A stretch of DNA of 52,430 bases from Chelatococcus sambhunathii (GTDB lineage Bacteria > Pseudomonadota > Alphaproteobacteria > Rhizobiales > Methylopilaceae), in the NCBI GenBank assembly GCA_031316315.1, contig JADBEO010000026.1, positions 1 to 52,430 of the forward strand, read 5' to 3'. Each line of letters opens with the position of its first letter. The first letter of the stretch is position 1. Below are positions 23,412-31,691 of the stretch, one piece after another. Made by a program: the position numbers and the translations under genes. Under the pieces are notes generated by a model, which made no database searches, was not told the origin of the DNA, and saw only the letters and a program-made list of their open reading frames with translations.

Positions 23412-23427
23412 GTCTGGGCGGCGCCGT

Positions 23428-24168
23428 TCACTGGAGCGGCGTTCCGGTCATCGCCTGCAGCGCGCGCAGCACCGACGGCGAGAGCTCTCCCGTCTCCGGC
23501 AGGCCGCGGTCGCGCTCGAAGGCGCGGATCGCGTTGCGGGTCTCCGTCCCGAGCTTGCCGTCGATGGAGACTGGGCCGTAGCCGATCTTCGCGAGGGCTC
23601 GCTGCGCCGCCATCAGCGTCGGATTGGCCGCGGCGGTCGATCCGGTCGACGCAGGCGCCGGCGCAGGGGCCGGCGCGATCGCCTTGGCGGGCCGGGGCGA
23701 AGGAGGCGCGGCGTCGGAGCGCTTCATCGGGGCCGTCAGCAGCGCCGCGAGGATGCGCTCGCTCGCCTCTCCTGTCTGGGCGAGGCCCTGCGAACGCTCG
23801 AAGGCCTTGATCGCCGCCGTCGTGCCGCCGCCGGGCAGCCCGTCCACCACCCCGTCATAGAGGCCGCGCTCGGCGAGCGCCGTCTGGACCTGCTCGACGA
23901 GGTCGCTGCGTTTCGGCGTCTCCGGGCGCTGCGCCGGCTGCGCCTGCTGCACTGGCTGCGCCGCCTGGGCGGCCGTCCGCGGCTTGTCCGGAGATGGCCG
24001 GCCCTGCTGGATCACCAGCGCGTTGACGAAGATCATGACCGTGCAGGTCGCGGCGAGGAACGCCGCGAGCGAATCGAGCGGGCGCCGGGCGGCCAGAGCG
24101 AGCGCCGCCCCGAGCAGGCCGCTCGGCTCGTCGTCCAGCTGGTGACGGGTGACGGAGACCCTAGGCAC
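23428..24168 (-). CDS. Membrane-anchored peptidoglycan-binding protein
   Basis: The 246-residue protein has a short cytosolic lead, one TM helix (about 33-54), a Gln/Pro/Ala linker, and two PG_binding_1 repeats (about 88-145 with ERGLYDGVVDGLPGGGTTAAIKAFE; about 184-240 with KIGYGPVSIDGKLGTETRNAIRAFE). It should hold the cell wall from the inner membrane. The GTG start at 24168 overlaps the end of the sensor kinase gene by 8 bases, so the two are translationally coupled, which suggests that wall attachment and signalling are linked. No catalytic domain is present. Confidence 0.92.
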   Translation of the reverse strand: MPRVSVTRHQLDDEPSGLLGAALALAARRPLDSLAAFLAATCTVMIFVNALVIQQGRPSPDKPRTAAQAAQPVQQAQPAQRPETPKRSDLVEQVQTALAERGLYDGVVDGLPGGGTTAAIKAFERSQGLAQTGEASERILAALLTAPMKRSDAAPPSPRPAKAIAPAPAPAPASTGSTAAANPTLMAAQRALAKIGYGPVSIDGKLGTETRNAIRAFERDRGLPETGELSPSVLRALQAMTGTPLQ

Positions 24169-25951
24169 GGCGTTTGGCCCTTTCGTTGGTAGCGTCGTCC
24201 GCGGACGCGCGGCCGATCGGGATCGGCGGAGCGGCCTCGGCGGGCGGCAGGAAGACGGTGACGGTCGTGCCCTGGCCCAGCGCGCTCTGGACGTCGAGCT
24301 CGCCGCCGTGGAGCGCGACGAGGCCGCGCACCACGGAGAGGCCGAGCCCGGTCCCCTCCCGCACCGCGCCGTCCCCGGCCCGGAAGAAGGCCTCGCCGAG
24401 GCGGGCGATATGCTCGGGCGCGATGCCGCAGCCCGTGTCGCGCACGCTCAGCGCCACGCCGCCGCGGCTGCGGCCGAGCGAGACCGTGACGCGCCCGCCG
24501 CGCGGCGTGAACTTGACGGCGTTGGCGAGCAGGTTCAGCGCGATCTGGGTCATGGCGCGCGGGTCGGCGTCGACGTCGGGCGTGTCAGCAGCGGCCTCTA
24601 CAGAGACCGTGACGCCGTCGGCTTGGGCCTTCAGCGCCACGAGGTTGACGCAGGTGTCCACGATCGGCGCCAGCGCGCAGGTCCGCCGCGTGACGGCGAA
24701 GGCGCCGCTCTCGATCCGAGCGGCGTCGAGGATCGAGCTGACGATCTCGAGCAGGTGCTCGCCAGAGCCGCGGATCAGCGCCGCGTATTCCGCACGTCGC
24801 TCGGGCGTCGGGCGCATCAGCGCGTCGTCCGACAGCGCCTCCGAAAAGCCGATGATCGCGTTGAGCGGGGTGCGCAGCTCGTGGCTCATATGCGCGAGGA
24901 AGCGCGTCTTGGCGAGGCTCGCGCGCTCGGCCTCCTGGCGCGCGGCGACGAGCTCCTCCTCATACGCCTTGCGGGCGCCGACGTCGCGGAACATGGCGAT
25001 GACCGGATGACGCGCGGCTGAGGCCGAGTCGGCCTCGTGCGCCCGCACGCGCCGCGCCTGCGCCTCGACCCAGAGGAACGCAGGAGCGCCGCCGCCGGCG
25101 CTCGCCTCGCGCTTCAGGCGAATCTCCGCGGTCACGGTCCCTTCGCCGTCGGCCGCGGCGGCGAGCGCCTGCAGCAGCGCCGGGCGGTCGGCGATGTGGA
25201 CGCGCTGGAACAGGCCGTCGTCCAGGAGCTCGCGCGGCGAAAGCCCGAGGAGATCCCGCGCGGCGGGCGAGGCGAACACGACGGCGCCGTTCGCCGCATG
25301 GCGCGTGACGAGGTCGCCGACCGATCCGGCGAACAGCTCGAAGCGGTCGTCGCTCGGCTGGCCCGCGCGCTCGAGCGCCGCGTCGAGCGCCGCCGCCCGC
25401 GCGGCCAATGCGAGGGCGTAGACCGCCGACGCCGCCCCGCAGACGATCGCGAAGGCAGGCTCGAAGGCGATGGCCGGCGCGCCCGCCGGCGCCAACAATG
25501 CGACCCCGACGAGCCCCGCCGCCGCAGCCGCGGCCGCGCTGCGCAGGGCAAGACGAGAGCCGCCGAGAGCGGCCTCGATCGTCGGCAGCAACAGGAGCGC
25601 GAGAGCCGGCGATCCTAGCCCGCCGGTCAGCGCGGCCGCGCCCGCCGCCATGGCGCAGAATGCGATCGCGAAGCCGATCAGCGCGCGGTCGAGGGCGCCC
25701 GAACGCGACAGGCCGAGCGCCGTCACGATCGGCGCGGTCGCCCAGGCGAAGGCGGCGACGCCGAGCCCGGTCAACGGATGGCCAAGCGCCAGCAGCGCGG
25801 GCAGCCCCGCGAACGGGACGGCGCCGACGGCGAGATGCGTGAGGATCGTGTCGCGGTGGCGCAAGGCGAGCGTCGCGTCGTCGGCCGCCAGGGGATGAAC
25901 CCTCTGGGCGACGTGCTCCGCGAGCGCCTTGATACCTGCGATCTGAAGCAA
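24161..25951 (-). CDS. PAS-containing membrane sensor histidine kinase (DivJ/PleC-like)
   Basis: The 596-residue protein has about six TM helices (35-190), a PAS domain (about 205-330), a HisKA domain with phospho-acceptor His357 in AHMSHELRTPLNAIIGFSE, and an ATPase domain with N box (LNLLANAVKFTP), G1 (DTGCGIAP) and G2 (GTGLGLSVV). No receiver domain follows. Layout and H-box resemble the DivJ/PleC/PdhS group that controls CtrA through DivK, but many PAS kinases share them. The only in-frame start is TTG at 25951. It overlaps the peptidoglycan-binding gene by 8 bases. A CtrA-like box lies upstream. Confidence 0.9.
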   Translation of the reverse strand: MLQIAGIKALAEHVAQRVHPLAADDATLALRHRDTILTHLAVGAVPFAGLPALLALGHPLTGLGVAAFAWATAPIVTALGLSRSGALDRALIGFAIAFCAMAAGAAALTGGLGSPALALLLLPTIEAALGGSRLALRSAAAAAAAGLVGVALLAPAGAPAIAFEPAFAIVCGAASAVYALALAARAAALDAALERAGQPSDDRFELFAGSVGDLVTRHAANGAVVFASPAARDLLGLSPRELLDDGLFQRVHIADRPALLQALAAAADGEGTVTAEIRLKREASAGGGAPAFLWVEAQARRVRAHEADSASAARHPVIAMFRDVGARKAYEEELVAARQEAERASLAKTRFLAHMSHELRTPLNAIIGFSEALSDDALMRPTPERRAEYAALIRGSGEHLLEIVSSILDAARIESGAFAVTRRTCALAPIVDTCVNLVALKAQADGVTVSVEAAADTPDVDADPRAMTQIALNLLANAVKFTPRGGRVTVSLGRSRGGVALSVRDTGCGIAPEHIARLGEAFFRAGDGAVREGTGLGLSVVRGLVALHGGELDVQSALGQGTTVTVFLPPAEAAPPIPIGRASADDATNERAKRRA

Positions 25952-26301
25952 GACGCCAAACTCCGAACCCGGCGTCGTTACGCCGGCGCAAGCGGCCTTC
26001 CGCGACTGCGATGCGGGGCCTTCCGCGCTGGCCTACACTGTCAGGACCGGCTTAAGCGAACGCTAAAATGCGAACAATTGAGCCTAACGAAGGCGCGACT
26101 TGGCGTCTGCGCCGCACAAGCTCTGAAACCTTTCCGAAAACTTTCGAAAAACCTTACGAGAGCTGAACGCGCGCGTTCAAATTGCGCGTCTCGCCTTGAA
26201 CGGGAATTAGGCCGGGCCTGCTAGCGTCGTCCTCGATCAGCCGAAACGCGCCGACCATGAGCGCGGAGGCGACGATGACGACGAACCGGCAGGCGTGACC
26301 C
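25952..26301. other. Intergenic region before kinase and DUF5330 genes
   Basis: This 350-base gap between divergent genes is locally AT-rich around 26050-26150. It has a CtrA-like box at 26052-26066 and short A/T runs that may be promoters for either gene. I see no terminator or RNA gene. Confidence 0.45.
26052..26066 (+). promoter_or_regulatory. CtrA-like box upstream of the sensor kinase
   Basis: TTAA-GCGAACG-CTAA has the same format and the same single mismatch as the box before the DUF2336 gene. It lies about 100 bases upstream of the kinase start (minus strand). Orientation does not matter for this near-palindrome. Confidence 0.4.
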
Positions 26302-26721
26302 ATGTTCTTTCTCATCCGAACGGCGTTCTGGATTTCGCTTCTGCTCCTTGTCCTGCCCTTCAGCGAGACGACGAAGGGCGACGGGCCGACGGCGCAGGAC
26401 AAGGCCTCGATCGACGCGATGGCGGCGCTCGCGGCGGCCGGCGCCACCATCTCCGACGTCACCGGCTTCTGCTCGCGCCAGCCTGACGCCTGCGCGGTCG
26501 GCGGCCAGGCGATCAAGCTCGTCGGCGAGCGAGCGCGCGAAAGCGCAAGCGCCATCTCGGACTACCTCTCCCAGTCTCCGGAACGCGAGGCGTCGAAGTC
26601 CGGCGAGCCGATCAGGACCGGAACCACGGCCAAGTCCGCCGTCGCCGCGCCGGTCGCGGCCGGCCGCCAGACGCTGACGCCGTCCGACCGCAAGCCCGCC
26701 TGGCGCGCGCCCGGCGCCTGA
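26302..26721 (+). CDS. DUF5330 domain protein
   Basis: The 139-residue protein begins MFFLIRTAFWISLLLLVLPF, a signal or membrane anchor typical of DUF5330, followed by a conserved segment with DKASIDAMAALAAAGATISDVTGFCSRQPDACAVGGQAIKL (two cysteines in CSRQPDAC that may pair in the periplasm). The Ser/Thr/Ala-rich tail is variable. Function unknown. It stands alone, with a short T-rich terminator downstream. Confidence 0.9.
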   Translation: MFFLIRTAFWISLLLLVLPFSETTKGDGPTAQDKASIDAMAALAAAGATISDVTGFCSRQPDACAVGGQAIKLVGERARESASAISDYLSQSPEREASKSGEPIRTGTTAKSAVAAPVAAGRQTLTPSDRKPAWRAPGA

Positions 26722-26822
26722 AGAATCCGGTCCGCGCGGCCCGCGCGGATCTCCCGAGCCCCGGCGGTCCTGCCTCCGCCGGAACCTCGCGCCGCGACGT
26801 CGCCGCGCCCTCCGGGCCGGTG

Positions 26823-26839
26823 AAGCGCGGCGCTTTTTT
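26823..26839 (+). terminator. Short rho-independent terminator after the DUF5330 gene
   Basis: AAGCG-CGG-CGCTT forms a 5-bp stem running into six T residues, about 100 bases after the DUF5330 stop and 57 bases before the sufE-like start. Confidence 0.55.
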
Positions 26840-26896
26840 CTTTGCGCGCGACCGTCTTCCGCCCTACCTCCGGTAAACGAACCTGACGGGATTGCG

Positions 26897-27337
26897 ATGA
26901 CGATCGACGAGATCATCGACGGCTTCGAATTCATCGACGACTGGGAGGAGCGCATCCGCTTCCTCATCGAGCTCGGCCGCGACCTCGAGCCGCTTCCGGA
27001 CGAGGACCACAACGCCGCCAACAAGGTGCAGGGCTGCGCCAGCCAGGTCTGGCTGAAGACCGAGGTCGGATCCGGCGAGGACCCCGTCCTCACGTTTCGG
27101 GGCGACAGCGACGCGCATCTCGTCAAGGGCCTCGTCGCCGTGACGATCGCGCTCTATTCGGGCCGCACCGCGCGCCAGATCCTGGCGACCGACGCCGGCG
27201 AGACCTTCGACCGCATCCAGCTGCGCGAACATCTGACGCCGCAGCGCTCCAACGGACTGCGCTCGATGGTCGAACGCATTAAGCGCGAGGCCGCCGGCGC
27301 GCTCGGCGCAGAAGCGACGCCTGCCGCCGCTTCCTGA
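26897..27337 (+). CDS. sufE: SufE-family cysteine desulfuration protein
   Basis: The 146-residue protein matches SufE: DDWEERIRFLIELGRDLEPLPDEDHN, VQGCASQVWL with the sulfur-accepting Cys47, and a final arginine-rich helix. SufE takes persulfide sulfur from the desulfurase SufS for iron-sulfur cluster assembly in the cytosol. The suf operon itself is not in the window, so this is a detached copy, as is common in alphaproteobacteria. ATG 26897 starts the conserved helix. It converges with the DUF6456 gene; the stops are 3 bases apart. Confidence 0.95.
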   Translation: MTIDEIIDGFEFIDDWEERIRFLIELGRDLEPLPDEDHNAANKVQGCASQVWLKTEVGSGEDPVLTFRGDSDAHLVKGLVAVTIALYSGRTARQILATDAGETFDRIQLREHLTPQRSNGLRSMVERIKREAAGALGAEATPAAAS

Positions 27338-27339
27338 GG

Positions 27340-28145
27340 TCACGCGCCGTCGATCGTCGGTCGGCTGTCCGGCGCGCCCCACGCCACGATGCGTCCGCCG
27401 CCTCGGCCCTCCGTCGTCAGCCCGTAATGCCGCGCGAGGCGGCTGAGCGCGAGGCCGAGCACGAGCTTCGCGCCGCGCGCCGGCCAGCCCCGCTCGCGCT
27501 CGACCTCCTCGACGCCCTTGAGGAAGCAGCAGACGTCGAGCAGCGCCCCGGACAGCTCCGGCCCGACCGCCTCGACGGCGCGATTGACCCGGACGCGGGC
27601 CGCGATCGCGGCGTCCGCAAGCTCCGCGACGCCCCCCCTCCCCCGCGCCGGCCGCTCGAGACGGCCGCCTCCCAGTTGGCGGTGACGCGCGGCGCCATCT
27701 GCGCCCGGGTGAAGTCGGCGCGGAGCTTTTCCCCTGCCGCCACCTCCGCAAACGACAGCAGCGGCGCGCGGTCTTTGCCCTTGCGCCGGGCGAGCCAGGC
27801 GAGCGGGCTTTCGTCGAGGTCGACGAGCAGGCTGCGGCGCCCCTCGTCGGTCAGGACGGTCCGGCGTTCGACAGTCCTGTGCTGCGCGAGGAACGGTTCG
27901 CCCTCGTGCGCCTCCCGCGCCGCCTTCGCCCGCCCCGCCGGCGTCGCGACCACGCGCCCATCGCGCTCGGTCGCCAGATCCTGCGCGAGGAGATCGGCGA
28001 GCTCCGGCTTTCCCGCCTCCAGCCCCTGCTCGCCCGAAGCCACGAGCCGCTCCAGCGCCCGCGCGCCGCGCGTGACGCCTCGTTTGGAGTCCCGCTTTAT
28101 GGGGCCCGCGCTCTCACCCCGGCGTTGACGGCTACGTCCGGCCAT
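27340..28145 (-). pseudogene. DUF6456 domain protein with one-base frameshift
   Basis: From ATG 28145 the frame encodes a basic lead, [23 protein letters not shown], a middle region with [21 protein letters not shown] and RVTANWEA, then fails at a G7 run (27632-27638 on the plus strand read as C7). One extra G restores the family's C-terminus in the other frame: [56 protein letters not shown], to a stop at 27340. The intact protein would have 268 residues. DUF6456 has no proven function but has a helix-turn-helix-like C-terminal part. A homopolymer shift can be real slippage, phase variation or sequencing error. Confidence 0.85.
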
Positions 28146-28270
28146 CGGCGTCCTCCTTCCATCCCGATCCAGTGCCTTTGATCCTATCTTAGGATTTTTA
28201 TCTTGTACAGGAAGCGACGCGCGCGCATGCTTTCGCCGTGGACAAGACTACGCCGAAGGGTAGGAAGCGC

Positions 28271-28681
28271 ATGCAGGATGAGAGAAGGACCGCCGCCGCA
28301 GCGACCCGGAGTGCGAGCGGACCTGATCGCGGAGCGATCCGGAGCTGGCGGCCGGCGGCGGACGAAGCGCTGGCCGCGGCGGTCACGATCGGCGCCGGCA
28401 GCTACGATCGCGCGCGCCTGCCGCGCCTCGTCGGCGTCGATATCCGCCAGCTGGCCGAGCCGGGACCGGCGCTGGACGCCGCGATTCGCGCGAAGCTCGA
28501 ACGGGCGCTCCGCGCCGAGCGCCAGCGCGGCGCCGCCGGCTGCTGGACTTACGACCTCAACCGGCACCTCGCTTTGATCCAGGCGCTGGAGGCCGAAAAC
28601 CGGCGCTCGGCGGCGCCGGCCAGCGGGCGGCGGAAACAAAAAGGCCGCCCGGCGGGGAAAGCCGGACGGCGTGGAGCGTGA
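28271..28681 (+). CDS. Conserved hypothetical protein
   Basis: The 136-residue product begins MQDERRTAAAATRS and has a charged helical body (DEALAAAVTIGAGSYDRAR, LPRLVGVDIRQLAEPG, AIRAKLERALRAERQRGAAG) ending in CWTYDLNRHLALIQALEAEN and a Lys/Arg-rich tail. I do not recognise a named family, though the SYDRARLPRLVGV and WTYDLNRHIAL-type motifs look conserved. ATG 28271 has AGGA 5 bases upstream; an in-frame GTG at 28238 is an alternative. It converges on mucR. Probably cytosolic or nucleoid-associated. Confidence 0.65.
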   Translation: MQDERRTAAAATRSASGPDRGAIRSWRPAADEALAAAVTIGAGSYDRARLPRLVGVDIRQLAEPGPALDAAIRAKLERALRAERQRGAAGCWTYDLNRHLALIQALEAENRRSAAPASGRRKQKGRPAGKAGRRGA

Positions 28682-28686
28682 TGTAT

Positions 28687-28706
28687 ACGGCCGCGCGCGC
28701 GGCCGT
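28687..28706. terminator. Palindrome between convergent genes
   Basis: ACGGCCGCGC-GCGCGGCCGT is a perfect 20-bp palindrome lying in the 30-base gap between the hypothetical gene ending at 28681 and mucR ending at 28712. It can end transcription in both directions, though there is no T-tract. Confidence 0.55.
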
Positions 28707-28711
28707 GCCGC

Positions 28712-29131
28712 TCAGCGGCCGCGCTTGCCGCGCTGCTGGCCGAGGCCCATCTTCTTCGCGAGCTCCGAACGCGCGGCGGCGTAGTTCGGCGCCACCATCG
28801 GATAGTCGGGCGCAAGACCCCACTTCTCCCGATATTCCTCGGGCGACATGTTGTACTGGGTGCGCAGGTGCCGCTTGAGCGACTTAAACTTCTTCCCGTC
28901 CTCAAGACAGATGATGTAGTCGGACGTGACGGACTTCTTCAGCGGCACAGCCGGCTTCGGAGCCTCCGCGACGGTCTCGACCACGCCGGTCGAGACGCGG
29001 GTCAGCGCGCCATGCACCTCATTGATCAGCGAGGGAAGATCCGCCGCGGCGACCGAGTTGTTGCTCACATAGGCCGACACAATGTCGGCGGCGAGCTCGA
29101 TATAGTTGGACGAGGAGGCGGTATCGCTCAT
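28712..29131 (-). CDS. mucR: MucR/Ros family transcriptional regulator
   Basis: The 139-residue protein has the MucR N-terminus ([19 protein letters not shown]) that oligomerises, a linker, and the prokaryotic zinc-finger region ([29 protein letters not shown]). Ros/MucR proteins bind AT-rich promoters and silence foreign, surface-polysaccharide and motility genes. Cys75, Asp78 and His88 of the finger are present, but the usual second His in HLRTHYN is Gln here, so zinc binding may be weak or absent. ATG 29131 gives the canonical start. Upstream are 397 bases with A/T tracts that may serve autoregulation. Confidence 0.93.
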   Translation of the reverse strand: MSDTASSSNYIELAADIVSAYVSNNSVAAADLPSLINEVHGALTRVSTGVVETVAEAPKPAVPLKKSVTSDYIICLEDGKKFKSLKRHLRTQYNMSPEEYREKWGLAPDYPMVAPNYAAARSELAKKMGLGQQRGKRGR

Positions 29132-29528
29132 GAAATCCGGTTCCGTCAGATGATTTGGGGTGAATGGATTGCTACCGAATCCCGACACCCTCCGGGGGTT
29201 GTCCTTGGGCTTGCCGATCGCACGCGCCGCGATTACGCCACCGTTCGATTCGTGGCCCGCATGACTGTGCGCTAGATAGACGAGCCCCGGCTCTGGCGCA
29301 AGTTCTCAAAAGCGTTTCAAACAGCTTTTCTTTGACAAACGGAATAATGACTGACTGATCTAGCATTGCGGCTTCGTCAGAGGCCTTGTGTTGCAATCAC
29401 GCCGAATGCGGCCGGCCGTCCGGCGACGAGACCGAAGGGTCGTCACGCCGTGCAGCCGAGACCACGGCTCCCCCGCCGTGATACCGATCCCCCAAGAGAA
29501 ACCAGCAGAATTCGAAAGTCATCGCTCC
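29132..29528. other. Intergenic region between mucR and the oligopeptidase gene
   Basis: The 397-base gap has AT-rich tracts (29310-29360, with TTTCAAAC, TTTTCTTTGAC and GGAATAATG) that would suit MucR autoregulation. A TTGACA at 29332-29337 lacks a good -10 partner. No RNA gene or terminator is seen. Confidence 0.45.
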
Positions 29529-31691
29529 ATGCGGAAAGCCGTCGACCGGTCGCCGACCCCCGCGCTCGCCGCGCCGCCTTCCCCTCCCCCGCGCGCCGAA
29601 CGCCGGTCGCATTCCACCGTCATCCACGGCGCGACGATCGACGATCCCTATAGCTGGCTGAGGGCGGAAAACTGGCGTGAGGCGATTCGTCGCCCCGAGG
29701 CGCTGCCCTCCGACATCCGGGCGCATCTTGAGGCCGAGAACGCTTACGCCGCTGCGCTGCTCGGCCCGCTCGAACCGCTGAAGTCGGCGCTGATCGCGGA
29801 GATGCGCGGGCGCATCAAGGAGGATGACTCGAGCGTCCCGCAGCGCGACGGGCCTTTCGCCTACGCCGTGCGGCACCGCGAGGGAGGCCAGCACCCGCTC
29901 GTCGTCCGGCGTCCCGCCGACGCCGCCGAGGACGCGCCCGACCAGATGCTCCTCGACGGCGACGCGCTGGCCGAAGGCCGCCCCTATTTCCAGTTCGGCG
30001 GCTGGGCGCCCTCTCCCGACCACCGCCGCCTCGCCTGGAGCGCGGACGAAGCCGGATCAGAGTATTACACGATGCGCGTCCGCGACCTCGAGAGCGGAAA
30101 AGACGCGGGCGACGTGGTTCCGGACACCTCCGGACCGGCGGTCTGGGCCGCCGACGGCCTAAGCTTCTGGTATGTCCGCATCGACGAGGACCATCGCGCG
30201 CTCGAGGTCTACCGCCACGTCCTCGGGACCGACCCGGCCGGCGACGCTCTCGTCTACCGCGAGCCCGAGGCGGGCTGGTTCGTGCGGGTCGAGCAGACGC
30301 GCTCCGGGGCCTATGTGGTGATCACGGTCTCCGACCACGACACCAGCGAGGCGCATCTGATCGACCGGACAACTCCGGAGGCCGCGCCGCGCCTCGTCTT
30401 TCCGCGCAAGGCGGGCGTCCAGTACGACGTCGACCACCATCCCGGCCTCGACGGCCGGTCGACCCTGATCATCCGCACCAATGACGACGACGCCGTCGAC
30501 TTCAAGCTGATCGCAGCTGACGCGCAGGCCCCCTCAGAGGCCCGGCGCGAGCTGCTGCCTCATCGCCCGGGCGTCTACGTGCTCGACCACGCGGTGACGG
30601 AACGCTGGCTGTACAGGCTGGAGCGCGTCGACGCCCTGCCGCGCATCGTCGTCCGCTCGCTGGCGGACGGCGCCGAGCATGAGATCGCCTTCGCCGAGGA
30701 GGCCTACGCGCTGGGCTTCGACGCCGGGCGCGAATTCGACAGCGACATGCTGCGCTTCTCCTACTCCTCGCCCGCCACCCCGGCCGAGACCTGGGACTAC
30801 GACGTTCCGTCCCGCGAGCGCACGCTCCGCAAGCGGCAGGACATTCCCTCCGGCCACGACCCGGCGGACTATGTCGTGCGCAGGACGCAGGCGCTGGCGC
30901 CCGACGGCGAAACCGTGCCGGTGACGATCCTGCACCACGTCGACGTCAAGCCGGACGGTTCGGCCCCGTGTCTGCTCTATGGCTACGGCGCATACGGCAT
31001 CGCGATGCCGGCGAGCTTCTCGGGCGGGCGGCTGTCGCTGGTCGACAGCGGCTTCATCTACGCGATCGCGCATATCCGTGGGGGGACGGAGAAGGGCTGG
31101 GGCTGGTATCTCGACGGCAAGCTCGACCGCAAGCCGAACACCTTCACCGACTTCATCGCGGTCGCCGGGCATCTGTGCGCGGAAGGCTACGCCTCGCCCG
31201 GCCGGATCGTCGCGCATGGCGGCTCGGCCGGCGGAATGCTGATGGGCGCGGTCGCCAATATGCGGCCGGATCTGTTCGCCGCCATCCTCGCGGAGGTGCC
31301 GTTCGTCGACGTGCTGACCACGATGCTGGACGAGACCCTGCCGCTCACGCCGCCGGAATGGCCAGAATGGGGCGACCCGATCCGCGACCCGGCGGCCTTT
31401 GACCGGATTCGGAGCTACAGCCCGGTCGACAACGTCGCGCCGCAGCCCTATCCGGCGATCCTCGCCCTCGCCGGCCTGACCGACCCGCGCGTGACCTACT
31501 GGGAGCCGGCCAAGTGGGTCGCGCGCCTGCGCGAAGCCACGACCTCGGACAGGCCGATCGCGCTGCGCACCAACATGGAGGCCGGCCACGGCGGCGCAGC
31601 CGGGCGCTTCGACCGGCTGGAGGAGGTGGCGATCGCCTACGCCTTCGCCCTCGCCGCGACCGCGGCGCCGAATTCCGGCGGAACCGCTTAG
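29529..31691 (+). CDS. ptrB: S9 family oligopeptidase (protease II type)
   Basis: The 720-residue serine peptidase has an N-terminal beta-propeller (DDPYSWLRAENW, GRIKEDDSSVP, SPDHRRLAWSADEAGSEYYTMRV) and a C-terminal alpha/beta-hydrolase domain with catalytic Ser566 in GGSAGG, Asp652 in LTDPRV and His687 in EAGHGG. The family cuts short peptides after Arg/Lys in the cytosol. ATG 29529 was chosen; open frame runs further up to 29388 (GTG) but the extra residues are not conserved. The stop overlaps that of the convergent proline-rich protein gene by 4 bases. Confidence 0.93.
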   Translation: MRKAVDRSPTPALAAPPSPPPRAERRSHSTVIHGATIDDPYSWLRAENWREAIRRPEALPSDIRAHLEAENAYAAALLGPLEPLKSALIAEMRGRIKEDDSSVPQRDGPFAYAVRHREGGQHPLVVRRPADAAEDAPDQMLLDGDALAEGRPYFQFGGWAPSPDHRRLAWSADEAGSEYYTMRVRDLESGKDAGDVVPDTSGPAVWAADGLSFWYVRIDEDHRALEVYRHVLGTDPAGDALVYREPEAGWFVRVEQTRSGAYVVITVSDHDTSEAHLIDRTTPEAAPRLVFPRKAGVQYDVDHHPGLDGRSTLIIRTNDDDAVDFKLIAADAQAPSEARRELLPHRPGVYVLDHAVTERWLYRLERVDALPRIVVRSLADGAEHEIAFAEEAYALGFDAGREFDSDMLRFSYSSPATPAETWDYDVPSRERTLRKRQDIPSGHDPADYVVRRTQALAPDGETVPVTILHHVDVKPDGSAPCLLYGYGAYGIAMPASFSGGRLSLVDSGFIYAIAHIRGGTEKGWGWYLDGKLDRKPNTFTDFIAVAGHLCAEGYASPGRIVAHGGSAGGMLMGAVANMRPDLFAAILAEVPFVDVLTTMLDETLPLTPPEWPEWGDPIRDPAAFDRIRSYSPVDNVAPQPYPAILALAGLTDPRVTYWEPAKWVARLREATTSDRPIALRTNMEAGHGGAAGRFDRLEEVAIAYAFALAATAAPNSGGTA

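Noticed and set aside
29332-29360. TTGACA upstream of the oligopeptidase as a promoter
   Set aside because: No acceptable -10 hexamer at 16-18 bases.
30534-31589. A 351-codon minus-strand frame opposite the oligopeptidase
   Set aside because: Shadow of a strong S9 peptidase gene; no start signal or domain.
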